From: an uncultured Planctomycetaceae bacterium
Lineage (GTDB): Bacteria > Planctomycetota > Planctomycetia > Pirellulales > Pirellulaceae
Direction of reading: 5' to 3'
Length of the DNA: 13,259 nt
Assembly (NCBI GenBank): GCA_903927685.1
Contig: CAIYOB010001263.1
Span: 1 to 13,259, forward strand
Every line of letters begins with the position of its first letter. The stretch's first letter is position 1. This document shows, piece by piece, positions 1 to 7,200 of the stretch. Below the pieces are notes generated by a model. That model was not told the origin of the DNA and did no database searches. It saw nothing but the letters and a program-made list of their open reading frames with translations. A program made the position numbers and the translations under genes.

Positions 1-15
1 CTGTTCGCTCGTGTT

Positions 16-75
16 CCTGGGGCGTTGCCCCCAGGCTACGGTGAATATGGCCTTCGGCCAGAATCACAGGCCGAA
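16..75. repeat. Cluster of overlapping inverted repeats downstream of mddA
   Basis: Three hairpins are visible. CCTGGGG (16-22) pairs with CCCCAGG (29-35). GGCC-TTC-GGCC spans 49-59. TTCGGCC (53-59) can alternatively pair with GGCCGAA (69-75), so the last two exclude each other. No reading frame here looks real. The element lies 20 bp past the mddA stop codon, so it could help end transcription, but no T-run follows either strand. Its shape resembles dispersed palindromic intergenic repeats of large planctomycete genomes; that comparison is from memory and cannot be tested within this window. Confidence 0.4.
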
Positions 76-94
76 AATGCGCAACTTCGAAGAC

Positions 95-883
95 TTATGT
101 CGTGCCGCCTCCAGCCGGGACGCCTGTGGTCGCATGCTCAACGGCCCTTGGACGGCGGTCCGGAAACCAGGGAACGAGCATCGAGGTGCCCTGGCGATAT
201 CGGCAATAGTCCTCGCCGAGTTTCCTCACCAGACTGCGTTCTTCCATGTGGATTCCCACCACGATATAGCTCGTCATGAGAGCGGAAAACAACGCGTGCC
301 CCCAAGTCATCGTAGGCACCGACCAGAACGCCAGCAGGAGGCCGAGCATCATCGGATGACGCACGTACTTGTACAACGATTTCGCGCTGAAGGGAGGCGG
401 CGTGTAGGGGCGCCCGCGGAAATGCAACCAGACCTGCCGCAGGCCAAACAGATCGAAGTGGTCGATCAGGAAACTGGTGTACAACACCAGCAAAAGGCCC
501 GCGACGAAGACCGACCACATCAGGCTTCGCAGGGCCGGCACCTGGACATCCCAGACAATTCCCGGGATCGGTTGCCAGAGCCAATACACGAGCCCCAGAA
601 TCGAGCTGGCGGCGATCACGAATACGCTTCTTTCCAGCGGCTCAGGCACCCACTTCGTCAGCCAAGACTTGAAGGTGTCGCGAGCCATCACGCCATGTTG
701 CACCGCGAACAGCGCCAGCAACATCGTGTTGGTAATGATCGCGTAAGTCAGCGGTGCCGGTTGGCCTGTATCCACCGTTTTTGGGACAACGATCCCGGCC
801 ATGAATGCGAACAGGTACAAGAAGGAGACCTGAAAGGTCAGATAGGCGAAGACTCCGCAGGCGAGGATCACTGTACGCCGCAT
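95..883 (-). CDS. mddA: Methanethiol S-methyltransferase (MddA / NnrU-ICMT-like membrane protein)
   Basis: A 262-aa integral membrane protein, probably transferring a methyl group from S-adenosylmethionine to methanethiol to give dimethyl sulfide. Five or so hydrophobic segments are visible. The C-terminal half carries the isoprenylcysteine-methyltransferase-like signature: YKYVRHPMMLG near residue 178, then a conserved His and a paired-Glu EERSLVRKLGEDY block near 225, which bind the cofactor in this superfamily. The N-terminal half has the MddA-like stretches LFAVQHGVMAR and WVPEPLERSVFV. The start at 883 was chosen because AAAGGAG lies six bases upstream; a start at 910 has no such site and adds nine polar residues. 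The gene is separated by 338 bp from purN and is probably transcribed alone. A general NnrU-family methyltransferase with another thiol substrate remains possible. Confidence 0.83.
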   Translation of the reverse strand: MRRTVILACGVFAYLTFQVSFLYLFAFMAGIVVPKTVDTGQPAPLTYAIITNTMLLALFAVQHGVMARDTFKSWLTKWVPEPLERSVFVIAASSILGLVYWLWQPIPGIVWDVQVPALRSLMWSVFVAGLLLVLYTSFLIDHFDLFGLRQVWLHFRGRPYTPPPFSAKSLYKYVRHPMMLGLLLAFWSVPTMTWGHALFSALMTSYIVVGIHMEERSLVRKLGEDYCRYRQGTSMLVPWFPDRRPRAVEHATTGVPAGGGTT

Positions 884-1221
884 GGCTGACTCCTTTGACG
901 AGGTCGTCAAGACCTTTGCCTGGGGCGCACCGATTCAGCATTTCCCCGACGGCAGTTCGTCGGCAAAGTCCTTGACAGGAAAGTTTGGCGCGCTCGCCGT
1001 CTAAGCCATCGTATTGGCGAGGGCGCCGACTTTCCAGGGTCTCGCCCGGGGACGGATTAGCAGCAGGGGGCACGGGAGTGGCCCCGGTTCTCTTGAATCG
1101 CGGGCCCGGGCGGCGACGTTGGGGCCGGAGGAATGAGGGAATTCATCGAGGTCCCGACGACCCCATGACCGTAGCCCGAAGAGCAAGCGGGTGAGCCGAC
1201 ATCCCTCGCGTTTCGTGTGCG
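884..1221. other. Non-coding stretch between purN and mddA
   Basis: No credible gene is present on either strand; the short frames here overlap each other without ribosome binding sites or recognisable protein features. The left third (889-976) holds the mddA ribosome binding site and nested inverted repeats, described separately. The right two thirds (about 980-1221) are G+C-rich; I see no clear sigma-70-type promoter and no hairpin followed by a T-run for purN termination. Confidence 0.5.
889..976 (-). promoter_or_regulatory. mddA leader with nested inverted repeats and ribosome binding site
   Basis: The ribosome binding site AAAGGAGT occupies 889-896. Overlapping it is a perfect palindrome, TTGACG-AGGT-CGTCAA (895-910). 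A 15-base arm at 906-920 pairs at 13 of 15 positions with 962-976, and a 6-bp hairpin CCGACG/CGTCGG sits inside at 946-963. The elements could be operator half-sites built on TTGAC, or an RNA leader that hides the ribosome binding site. What they bind is unknown. Confidence 0.4.
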
Positions 1222-1854
1222 CTACGATCGGACCCGCACCCGGCGGCCCTCGATCTGCAGGCGTCCTGCGGCGAACAGGCGGATGGCTTCGGGATACGCT
1301 TCGCACTCCTGTTCGAAGATCCGGGCCGCCAGGGTCTCCGCCGTGTCGTCATCCAGGACCGGCACGGTCCGCTGCAGGATGATCGGCCCGTGGTCGTACT
1401 GGTTGTCGGCGAAATGGACGGTACAGCCGCTGAGCTTGGCGCCGTAATCCAGCACGGCCTGGTGCACGTGGTGCCCGTAGAAGCCTTGCCCGCAGAAGGC
1501 CGGGATCAGCCCGGGATGGATATTCATCACCCGGTGCTCAAAGTCCGCGGGAATCAACACATGTTTCAGGAATCCACCCATGACCACCAACTGGACGCCC
1601 GCGTCGCGGCAGGACTGGAAGACGGCCGCCGAGTAGGCGTCGGGAGTCGGGTAGTCCTTCGACCGGAGCACCTGCGACGGAATCGCCGCTTCGGCCGCGT
1701 ATCGCAAGCCGCCCGCAGAGGGACTGCTGGAAATCACCAGCTTGACCGCCACCGGCAACTCGCCCGTAGCGATCTTGTGCAGGATGTTCCGCAACGTGGT
1801 TCCACCGCCCGAGATCAGGACGGCGATCGGCAGAGGCGAATTCGGCTGGGTCAT
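1222..1854 (-). CDS. purN: Phosphoribosylglycinamide formyltransferase (GART)
   Basis: A 210-aa protein, the usual length for the folate-dependent enzyme that transfers a formyl group from 10-formyltetrahydrofolate to GAR in purine synthesis. The N-terminal ISGGGTTLRNIL (near residue 15) is the phosphate-binding loop. NIHPGLIPAF carries the catalytic Asn and His, and the Asp of YDHGPIILQ matches the third catalytic residue of the E. coli enzyme (Asn106, His108, Asp144). The loop Thr-Thr replaces the more usual Ser/Thr-Asn. The start at 1854 lies 8 bp after the ileS stop codon and has no strong ribosome binding site, so translational coupling to ileS is likely. The much longer in-frame extension upstream is only a shadow of ileS. 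Confidence 0.95.
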   Translation of the reverse strand: MTQPNSPLPIAVLISGGGTTLRNILHKIATGELPVAVKLVISSSPSAGGLRYAAEAAIPSQVLRSKDYPTPDAYSAAVFQSCRDAGVQLVVMGGFLKHVLIPADFEHRVMNIHPGLIPAFCGQGFYGHHVHQAVLDYGAKLSGCTVHFADNQYDHGPIILQRTVPVLDDDTAETLAARIFEQECEAYPEAIRLFAAGRLQIEGRRVRVRS

Positions 1855-1862
1855 GCGAATGG

Positions 1863-4800
1863 TTATCTCGCGAAAGGCGGCCGGGCAGTGGGGCGTTCGT
1901 CGGCTGTCAGCACGTACAGTTGAATCGGGCTGCCGCCGAGGTCGTGTTCGACGGCCGCGGCGCCGTCCAGTGGATCGGCGGCCAGGCTGACGGCGAGCGT
2001 CTCGCCGCAAATGTACTCGGCGTTCTCCTGGATCGCTTGCCGCAGCTCGTCGGATTCCGTCACCAGCCCGACCTGGATTCGGTCCGTGTACTGGCAATCC
2101 AGTTCCTTGCGGCGTTCCTGGATCAGCCGGACCACATCGCGAGCCAAGCCTTCGCGGAGCAACTCCGGAGTCAAGTCGGTGGACAGGACGACGACGCAGC
2201 CGGGCAAGTGCGCAGCGGCCCAGCCCGGCTTGGCCTGCAGCCGGACTTGCAGGTCCTCGGAATCCAGCTGGACGTGCTGGCCGTCGATCTCCAAGCTGAC
2301 GCGGCCCGTCGCCTCCAATTCGTACAGCAGCAGGCTGCCGACGGCGGCGCCCAGGTGCTGTTTGACTTTGGGCAACAGCTTGCCCAGCCGCGGCCCCAAC
2401 CGTTTGAAATTCGGCAGGACTTCGTAGGTGATGTAGTCCGTGGCGTGCTGGGCGTACTCGACCTGCTTGACGTTCAACTCGTCCCGGAGCAGGGCGTCGT
2501 GCGTTTTCAGCCAGTCTTGGTGCGTGTCCTTGGCCAGGATAACTTCGACCCGTGCCAGCGGCTGCCGGACCTTGAGTTTGGCGTCCATCCGGGCCTTGCG
2601 GCCCAGCGAGGCGATCTCGCGGAGCAGTTTCATCCGCTCGACCAACTGCTGGTCGACCGCCGACAGGTCGGCCGTCGGATAGTCGCACAAGTGAACGCTC
2701 TCCAACGCCCGGCCGCCGAAAGCGCCCGCCAGGTTCCGCCAGATGGTCTCCGCCAGGAACGGCGTGAACGGCGCGATCAGCTTGCTGGTCGTCAGCAGGC
2801 ACTCGTACAGCGTCCAGTAAGCGTCCAGCTTGTCCGGCGACCGCTTGTCGCTGCTCCAGTACCGGTCGCGGCTGCGGCGGACGTACCAGTTGCTGAGCGC
2901 GTCGGTGAACTCGTTCAGCCGCTGGCAGGCCGAGAAGTTATCATACGCGTCCATCCGCTCGATGACCGCCGCGATGGTCCGGTTCAACTCGCTCAGCACC
3001 CAGCGATCCAGTTCGCTGCGCTGGGCGGGCGGGCGGTAGCCGGCTCCTCGCGCCAACTCGGCCGGCGTCAGCTGGCCGACGTCCCCGGCGATCGCAGCCG
3101 CCGGGTCGAACCCGTCGATATTGGCGTAGATCACAAAGAAACTGTAGACATTCCACAGCCGCAGGAGGAACTCCGGAATGCTGTCCTTGATCGCCTGTTC
3201 GCTGTAGCGGATCGAGGACCAGGGCGGCTGGTTGGCGAAGAAGTACCAACGCAACGCATCCGCGCCGTAGCGGTCGAAGATCTGCGACGGCTCGCGGTAG
3301 TTCCGCTTGCTCTTGGACATCTTGCCGCCGTCCTCGCCCAGCATCAGGCCCAGGACGATGCAGTTCTTGAACGGGTGCGGATAGGAATGCGCCACTCCCG
3401 GTGCGGAGCCTGCGGCAGCCTGCTCCTGCCCCGCAGCCGGCTCGTCCCCGAACAGCATCGTGCTGATCGCCAGCAGGCTGTAGAACCAGCCGCGGGTCTG
3501 ATCCAGGGCTTCGCTGATGAAGTCGGCGGGGAATTGGTCCTCGAACCGCTCGCGGTTGGCGTGGGGATAGCCCCATTGGGCGAACGGCATCGAGCCGGAG
3601 TCGTACCAGCAGTCGATGACTTCCGGGACGCGTTGCATGCGGCCGGCCGGATCGAATGGCGACTGGTAAGTCACCGCGTCGATGTACGGCTTGTGCACCT
3701 TCAGGTCGTCCGGCAGTTCCGGCTTGGCGGCCTTGGCCTGTTCCCACACCTCGACGCCCTGCACGCCCGGCTTGGCCAGCAGTTCAGCATAGCTCGCGAC
3801 GGCTTCCATCTTTCCCGTGCGGCTGCAGACCCAGATCGGCAAGGGCGTGCCCCAATAACGTTCGCGGGACAAGGCCCAGTCGACGTTGGTTTCCAGGAAG
3901 TTGCCGAAGCGGCCTTCGCGGATGTGCTCGGGCAGCCAGGTGATCCGGGAGTTGTTGGCCAGCATCCGATCGCGGAACGTGGTCGTGCGGATAAACCAGC
4001 TCTGCCGCGGGTACTGGATCAGCGGATCGTCGTCGGCCCGCCAGCAGAACGGATAATCGTGCAGGTACTGTTCGAGGTGCAGCAGCAGGCCGCGCGACCG
4101 CAGTTCCCGATTGATATCCTTGTCCGTGTCCTTGACCCAGCGGCCCGCATAATCGGGCGCCTCGGCTGTGAACTTGCCGTCCGGGCCGACGGCGCAGATC
4201 AGGGCCGGACCTTGACCGGCGACGAACCGGGCCTGCTCGGCCAGCAGGACTTCGTAGTCCACTTCGCCGAAGGCCGGCGCCTGGTGGACGACGCCCGTGC
4301 CACTGTCGGTCGTCACGAAATCCGCCGCGACCACGCGCCAAGCGAGCGGCGCGACGCCGCCGGCGAGCAGCGGACCCTGAACGTCCCCCAGCGTGCGGTA
4401 GTAGTAGTCGAACGGCGGCAGGTAGCGTTTGCCCACCAGTTGCTCGCCGCGGCAAGTCGCTTCCACGCTCAGCTCGCGTTTCAGCTTCCCGGCGATGCTC
4501 TCCACGAGCGCCGCCGCGACGATCAGCCGCTGGCCACTGTCCGGGTCGAGCACCGTGGCGTAATCCAGTTCCGGATGAACGGCGGCAAACTGGTTGCTGG
4601 GCAGCGTCCACGGCGTGGTGGTCCAGACCAGCAGCGACGTTTGCGGGTCGTCGACTAGCGGAAACCGCACGTACACGCTGGGATCGGCCACCTCACGGTA
4701 GCCCTGGCCGACCTCGCCCGAGCTGAGCGCCGTGCCGCCTTGGGCCCACCACCAGACGATCTTATGGCCGCGGTACAGCAGGTCGCGATCGAACAGGTTC

Positions 4801-5291
4801 TTGAGCGACCACCAGACGCTTTCGACGTAGCTCTGGTGGTACGTCACATAGGCTTCGTCCAGGTGGATCCAGAAGCCCAGTCGCTCGGTCAGCCGTTCCC
4901 ACTCCTGCATGTACCGCCAGACGCTCTCCTGGCAGCGGTGGATGAACGGCTCGACGCCAAACGCCTCGATCTCCTCCTTGGCGTGGATCCCCAGCTCCTT
5001 GCAGACCTCGACCTCGACCGGCAGGCCGTGGGTATCCCAGCCCGCCTTGCGTTCGCAACGGTAGCCGCGCATGGTGCGGTAGCGGGGAAACAGGTCCTTG
5101 ATCGCCCGCGTCAGGCAATGGCCCGGATGCGGCATCCCATTGGCCGTCGGCGGGCCTTCGTAGAACACGAACCGGGGCGCAGCGGCCCGCCGCTGCAGCG
5201 ACTGTTCGTAGATTCGCCGCTGCTTCCAAAACGCCAGGAGTTGCTCCTCCAAGGCGGGAAAGTTCACACTGCTGGTCACCGGCTCAAACAT
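1863..5291 (-). CDS. ileS: Isoleucyl-tRNA synthetase, eukaryote-like type 2
   Basis: A 1142-aa cytosolic enzyme that charges tRNA-Ile with isoleucine and edits valine. In order: N-terminal segment; class I HxGH signature as HPGH at residues 55-58; [12 protein letters not shown]; editing domain beginning with [19 protein letters not shown] and the tryptophan-rich YWGTPLPIW block; KMSKS at 657-661; anticodon-binding region with [16 protein letters not shown]. Features typical of IleRS2 rather than the common bacterial IleRS1 are GWDTHGLP (not GWDCHGLP) and a C-terminus without zinc-finger cysteine pairs. An Ala/Gln/Gly-rich stretch of about 24 residues (about 613-636) lies shortly before KMSKS and looks like a lineage insertion. 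The ATG at 5291 follows GGAG and gives the family-typical start MFEPV; the longer frame would begin with TTG. Followed closely by purN. Confidence 0.96.
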   Translation of the reverse strand: MFEPVTSSVNFPALEEQLLAFWKQRRIYEQSLQRRAAAPRFVFYEGPPTANGMPHPGHCLTRAIKDLFPRYRTMRGYRCERKAGWDTHGLPVEVEVCKELGIHAKEEIEAFGVEPFIHRCQESVWRYMQEWERLTERLGFWIHLDEAYVTYHQSYVESVWWSLKNLFDRDLLYRGHKIVWWWAQGGTALSSGEVGQGYREVADPSVYVRFPLVDDPQTSLLVWTTTPWTLPSNQFAAVHPELDYATVLDPDSGQRLIVAAALVESIAGKLKRELSVEATCRGEQLVGKRYLPPFDYYYRTLGDVQGPLLAGGVAPLAWRVVAADFVTTDSGTGVVHQAPAFGEVDYEVLLAEQARFVAGQGPALICAVGPDGKFTAEAPDYAGRWVKDTDKDINRELRSRGLLLHLEQYLHDYPFCWRADDDPLIQYPRQSWFIRTTTFRDRMLANNSRITWLPEHIREGRFGNFLETNVDWALSRERYWGTPLPIWVCSRTGKMEAVASYAELLAKPGVQGVEVWEQAKAAKPELPDDLKVHKPYIDAVTYQSPFDPAGRMQRVPEVIDCWYDSGSMPFAQWGYPHANRERFEDQFPADFISEALDQTRGWFYSLLAISTMLFGDEPAAGQEQAAAGSAPGVAHSYPHPFKNCIVLGLMLGEDGGKMSKSKRNYREPSQIFDRYGADALRWYFFANQPPWSSIRYSEQAIKDSIPEFLLRLWNVYSFFVIYANIDGFDPAAAIAGDVGQLTPAELARGAGYRPPAQRSELDRWVLSELNRTIAAVIERMDAYDNFSACQRLNEFTDALSNWYVRRSRDRYWSSDKRSPDKLDAYWTLYECLLTTSKLIAPFTPFLAETIWRNLAGAFGGRALESVHLCDYPTADLSAVDQQLVERMKLLREIASLGRKARMDAKLKVRQPLARVEVILAKDTHQDWLKTHDALLRDELNVKQVEYAQHATDYITYEVLPNFKRLGPRLGKLLPKVKQHLGAAVGSLLLYELEATGRVSLEIDGQHVQLDSEDLQVRLQAKPGWAAAHLPGCVVVLSTDLTPELLREGLARDVVRLIQERRKELDCQYTDRIQVGLVTESDELRQAIQENAEYICGETLAVSLAADPLDGAAAVEHDLGGSPIQLYVLTADERPTARPPFAR

Positions 5292-5362
5292 GACACTCCA
5301 GTCCTTGAGATCTGCCAACTCGCTTGGCCCGCGGGCATCCCCCGCGCGCCCTCAGCTCATGC

Positions 5363-5746
5363 CTACACGACGTCATCGAGATCCTCGAACTCGTCGTCTT
5401 CTTCTTCCTCTTCCTCCTCCTCGCCGCCCTCTTCGGCCAGATCGCCGTCTTCTTCCAGCGGTTCCGCGCCGTCGTCGAACTCGCCCAAGTCACCCTCGAA
5501 GTCCGGCTCACCGGCGTCCTCGTCCACATCTTCGTCGGCGAACTTTTCCTCGTCTTCGAAGTTGTACTCGTCCTCCAACTCCTCCTCGAAGTCGTCGTCG
5601 AAGTCGTCGTCAAAGTCGTCGAAATTGTCGTCCTCGAAATCTTCCTGGTCGGACATCTCGGCCATGACCTTCAGGGGGTCAGGAGCGACCTCGTCATCCC
5701 AATTCGGTTCGACCTGCGGCAGTGGCACTTCCAATTCTCCGATCAT
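5363..5746 (-). CDS. Extremely acidic low-complexity protein of unknown function
   Basis: A 127-aa protein whose first 30 residues are ordinary (MIGELEVPLPQVEPNW onward). The rest is almost entirely Asp and Glu with regularly placed Phe, for example FDDFDDDFDDDF near residues 43-54, and a run of eight Glu near the end. Only two lysines (26 and 68) and no Arg, His or Cys are present, so the protein must be strongly negative and probably disordered. Later ATGs (residues 28 and 31, MSDQEDFE) are alternative starts; none has a strong ribosome binding site. It sits between efpL and ileS on the same strand. Possible roles are a nucleic-acid mimic, a chaperone of basic proteins, or a delta-subunit-like polymerase partner; none is shown by the sequence. 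Confidence 0.7.
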   Translation of the reverse strand: MIGELEVPLPQVEPNWDDEVAPDPLKVMAEMSDQEDFEDDNFDDFDDDFDDDFEEELEDEYNFEDEEKFADEDVDEDAGEPDFEGDLGEFDDGAEPLEEDGDLAEEGGEEEEEEEEDDEFEDLDDVV

Positions 5747-5777
5747 GACGGCTTTCTGTGAATTCTGAGGCAACAAC

Positions 5778-5830
5778 AAAAACGAGAGGCTCCGGGGCAA
5801 GCTCACAAGGCGGCCTGGGAGGGAGTCTCG
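5778..5830 (-). terminator. Possible rho-independent terminator after efpL
   Basis: On the minus strand CGAGACTCC (5830-5822) can pair with GGAGCCTCTCG (5793-5783), leaving a two-base bulge, and TTTTT (5782-5778) follows at once. The loop is long (about 28 bases), which weakens the case. It lies in the 97-bp gap between efpL and the acidic gene, the widest gap in this gene run, so it may separate two transcription units. Confidence 0.35.
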
Positions 5831-5843
5831 TGGCGGGGGATCA

Positions 5844-6407
5844 TCAAGCACGCGACAGGAACTCGCCGGTCCGCGTGTCGACCTTGATGACCTCGCCCTG
5901 TTCGAGGTACTCGGGCACCTGGACCACCAGTCCCGTCTCCAGCGTCACCGGCTTGGTGCGGCCCGTCGCCGAGTTGCCGCGGGCGGCCGGATCGCATTGG
6001 GTGATCTTCAGTTCCACCCCCGCCGGCAGCTGGACACCCACGCACTGGCCGTTGTAGATCAGGGCCATCATGCCTTGGAGCGACTCCGTGACGTACGGCA
6101 GTTCCTCCGCGACATCCTCGCGCGACAGGGAATACTGGTTGAAGTCGGTCTGATCCAGGAAATGCACCTGCTCGTTGTCGGCGTACATCAAGTTGACCGC
6201 CCGCTTGTGGAAATCGGCCTGCGGCAGCGAGTCGGTGCCCTTCAGGACAAAGTCGATCTTCTGCCGCGAGACCAGGTTCCGGCCGCGGAACTTGTACAGC
6301 GTGGCCGCTCCCCGCGCCGAGGGACTCTGCACGTTCACTTTCTCGATCAGGACGGGCGCTCCCTCGAAATTCACGATCGCGCCCGGTTTCAGTTCTTTTG
6401 CTTGCAT
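5844..6407 (-). CDS. efpL: Elongation factor P-like protein, EfpL/YeiP type
   Basis: A 187-aa EF-P paralogue (E. coli YeiP/EfpL has 190 aa), expected to bind between the ribosomal P and E sites and relieve stalling at proline-rich and similar sequences. The N-terminal KOW-like domain has the loop VQSPSARGAATLYK at residues 26-39. This is the YeiP/EfpL form, with Arg32 at the tip where canonical EF-P has the lysine modified by EpmA/EarP-type systems. The C-terminal OB domain ends with the YeiP-like TGLVVQVPEYLEQGE. The start at 6407 gives MQAKELKPG, matching the family; the longer frame runs into the preceding gene. The stop codon of the upstream 161-aa gene lies 8 bp away, so the two are probably co-translated. 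Naming it plain efp would miss the loop type. Confidence 0.88.
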   Translation of the reverse strand: MQAKELKPGAIVNFEGAPVLIEKVNVQSPSARGAATLYKFRGRNLVSRQKIDFVLKGTDSLPQADFHKRAVNLMYADNEQVHFLDQTDFNQYSLSREDVAEELPYVTESLQGMMALIYNGQCVGVQLPAGVELKITQCDPAARGNSATGRTKPVTLETGLVVQVPEYLEQGEVIKVDTRTGEFLSRA

Positions 6408-6415
6408 AGGCCGCC

Positions 6416-6901
6416 CTACATCAATGCTCCTGTCTGCGGGTCGATGCCCACTCCGTGACACAATTGAGCCAGGCTCTTGAGTACGGCAATGAGGGACCCC
6501 GGATCCATGAACTCGTCCTCGTCGGCCACGTCATCGCCGACGAGTTGTTGAAAATGAAAGACGTCAAACCGCGCGTCGCACTCCAGCAACCGCTGCAGTT
6601 TGGCTTGCTGCTTCTTGCTCAGCGGCACGGCGCTTCGCTCCGCCTTGAGTTCGTCAATCTGCTCCTGAACCTCCTCGCCTGAAACATACGACAAATCCAG
6701 GCCCGCAAAATCGGCCGGGGCCAGGACCGTCAGCGACTCGACCTGCCCGCTTTCGTCGGTCGTGACGTCGGTGACCTCATACGCTTCACCCAGTCCCTCC
6801 AGCGTCTGCCGCAACAGCGCGGCCGAAGGTCGATCGGCTTCGCGGAACAGTACGGAATACGTCTCCCGCCAGCGGAATTGATCATTGGCAAATAGCGACA
6901 T
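6416..6901 (-). CDS. Conserved-looking protein of unknown function (161 aa)
   Basis: I do not recognise the family. The protein is soluble, without signal peptide or membrane segment, and acidic overall. Residues 1-60 resemble a small alpha/beta domain (FRWRETYSVLFREADRPSA, then a beta-like AYEVTDVTTDESGQVESLTV). Residues 75-115 are helical and charged (VQEQIDELKAERSAV). A C-terminal segment contains CDARFDVFHFQQLV. The start at 6901 has GGGAG six to seven bases upstream. It ends 8 bp before efpL, so a role in translation or a shared transcript is a contextual inference only. Confidence 0.75.
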   Translation of the reverse strand: MSLFANDQFRWRETYSVLFREADRPSAALLRQTLEGLGEAYEVTDVTTDESGQVESLTVLAPADFAGLDLSYVSGEEVQEQIDELKAERSAVPLSKKQQAKLQRLLECDARFDVFHFQQLVGDDVADEDEFMDPGSLIAVLKSLAQLCHGVGIDPQTGALM

Positions 6902-6952
6902 CGTTGGCTCCCTGGTTTCGAGCCGCCGCCGGACTCCTTTCCCGCAGCCCGT

Positions 6953-7195
6953 TTACCGCCACTGGTCCTCGCTCTCGGGGTTCTCCGGACCGCCCGCCCA
7001 GGCTTCCAACGCCGCCAGGACCTCGTCCCGCTCTTCCCGGTTCGCCCACACCGATTCGTCCATCTCCAACCGGATCTCGTAACGCCCCTCACACATGCAG
7101 TCGTCGTTGCCGCAAAAATGCGGCAGATCCGAGATCCAGAGGATCCGGTACAGCGGCACGTGCTTGTCATCCACCACACAGAAAACGCCACTCAT
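6953..7195 (-). CDS. Small Cys-containing protein of unknown function (80 aa)
   Basis: Begins MSGVFCVVDDKHVPLYRILW and has four cysteines at 6, 28, 33 and 35; the CGNDDCMC cluster could hold a metal ion. The C-terminal half is charged and helical (SVWANREERDEVLAALEAW). The start at 7195 lies 5 bp after the proC stop codon and uses AGGGG inside the end of proC as its ribosome binding site. The same frame stays open back through proC, but that extension is only an out-of-frame shadow of it. Tight packing between proC and the 161-aa gene, and sensible protein composition, argue that it is real. Confidence 0.7.
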   Translation of the reverse strand: MSGVFCVVDDKHVPLYRILWISDLPHFCGNDDCMCEGRYEIRLEMDESVWANREERDEVLAALEAWAGGPENPESEDQWR

Positions 7196-7200
7196 CGGGC

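Noticed and set aside
11..889. 292-codon open frame on the plus strand
   Set aside because: Opposite mddA; Arg/His/Gln-rich with no motif, while the minus-strand frame has clear family motifs and a ribosome binding site.
1855..2802. N-terminal extension of purN to about 526 residues
   Set aside because: The extra 316 codons lie inside ileS in another frame and are low-complexity Arg/Pro/Gly; GART homology begins only at the ATG at 1854.
1920..4658. 912-codon open frame on the plus strand
   Set aside because: It lies wholly opposite ileS, has no recognisable domain, and its composition (rich in Arg, Gln, Val and Ala) is what G+C-rich codon bias produces on the opposite strand.
5292..5318. 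Earlier TTG start for ileS
   Set aside because: The ATG at 5291 has a GGAG site and gives the family-typical N-terminus.
5580..5636. Possible CRISPR-like or microsatellite array
   Set aside because: The TCGTCGTCGAAG-like periodicity is coding repetition of Asp/Phe codons in the acidic protein, with no spacers.
5290..5768. Serine- and arginine-rich plus-strand frames opposite the acidic gene
   Set aside because: They are the antisense reading of GAC/GAA-rich codons (TCG, TTC, TCC), which naturally yields Ser/Arg/Leu repeats.
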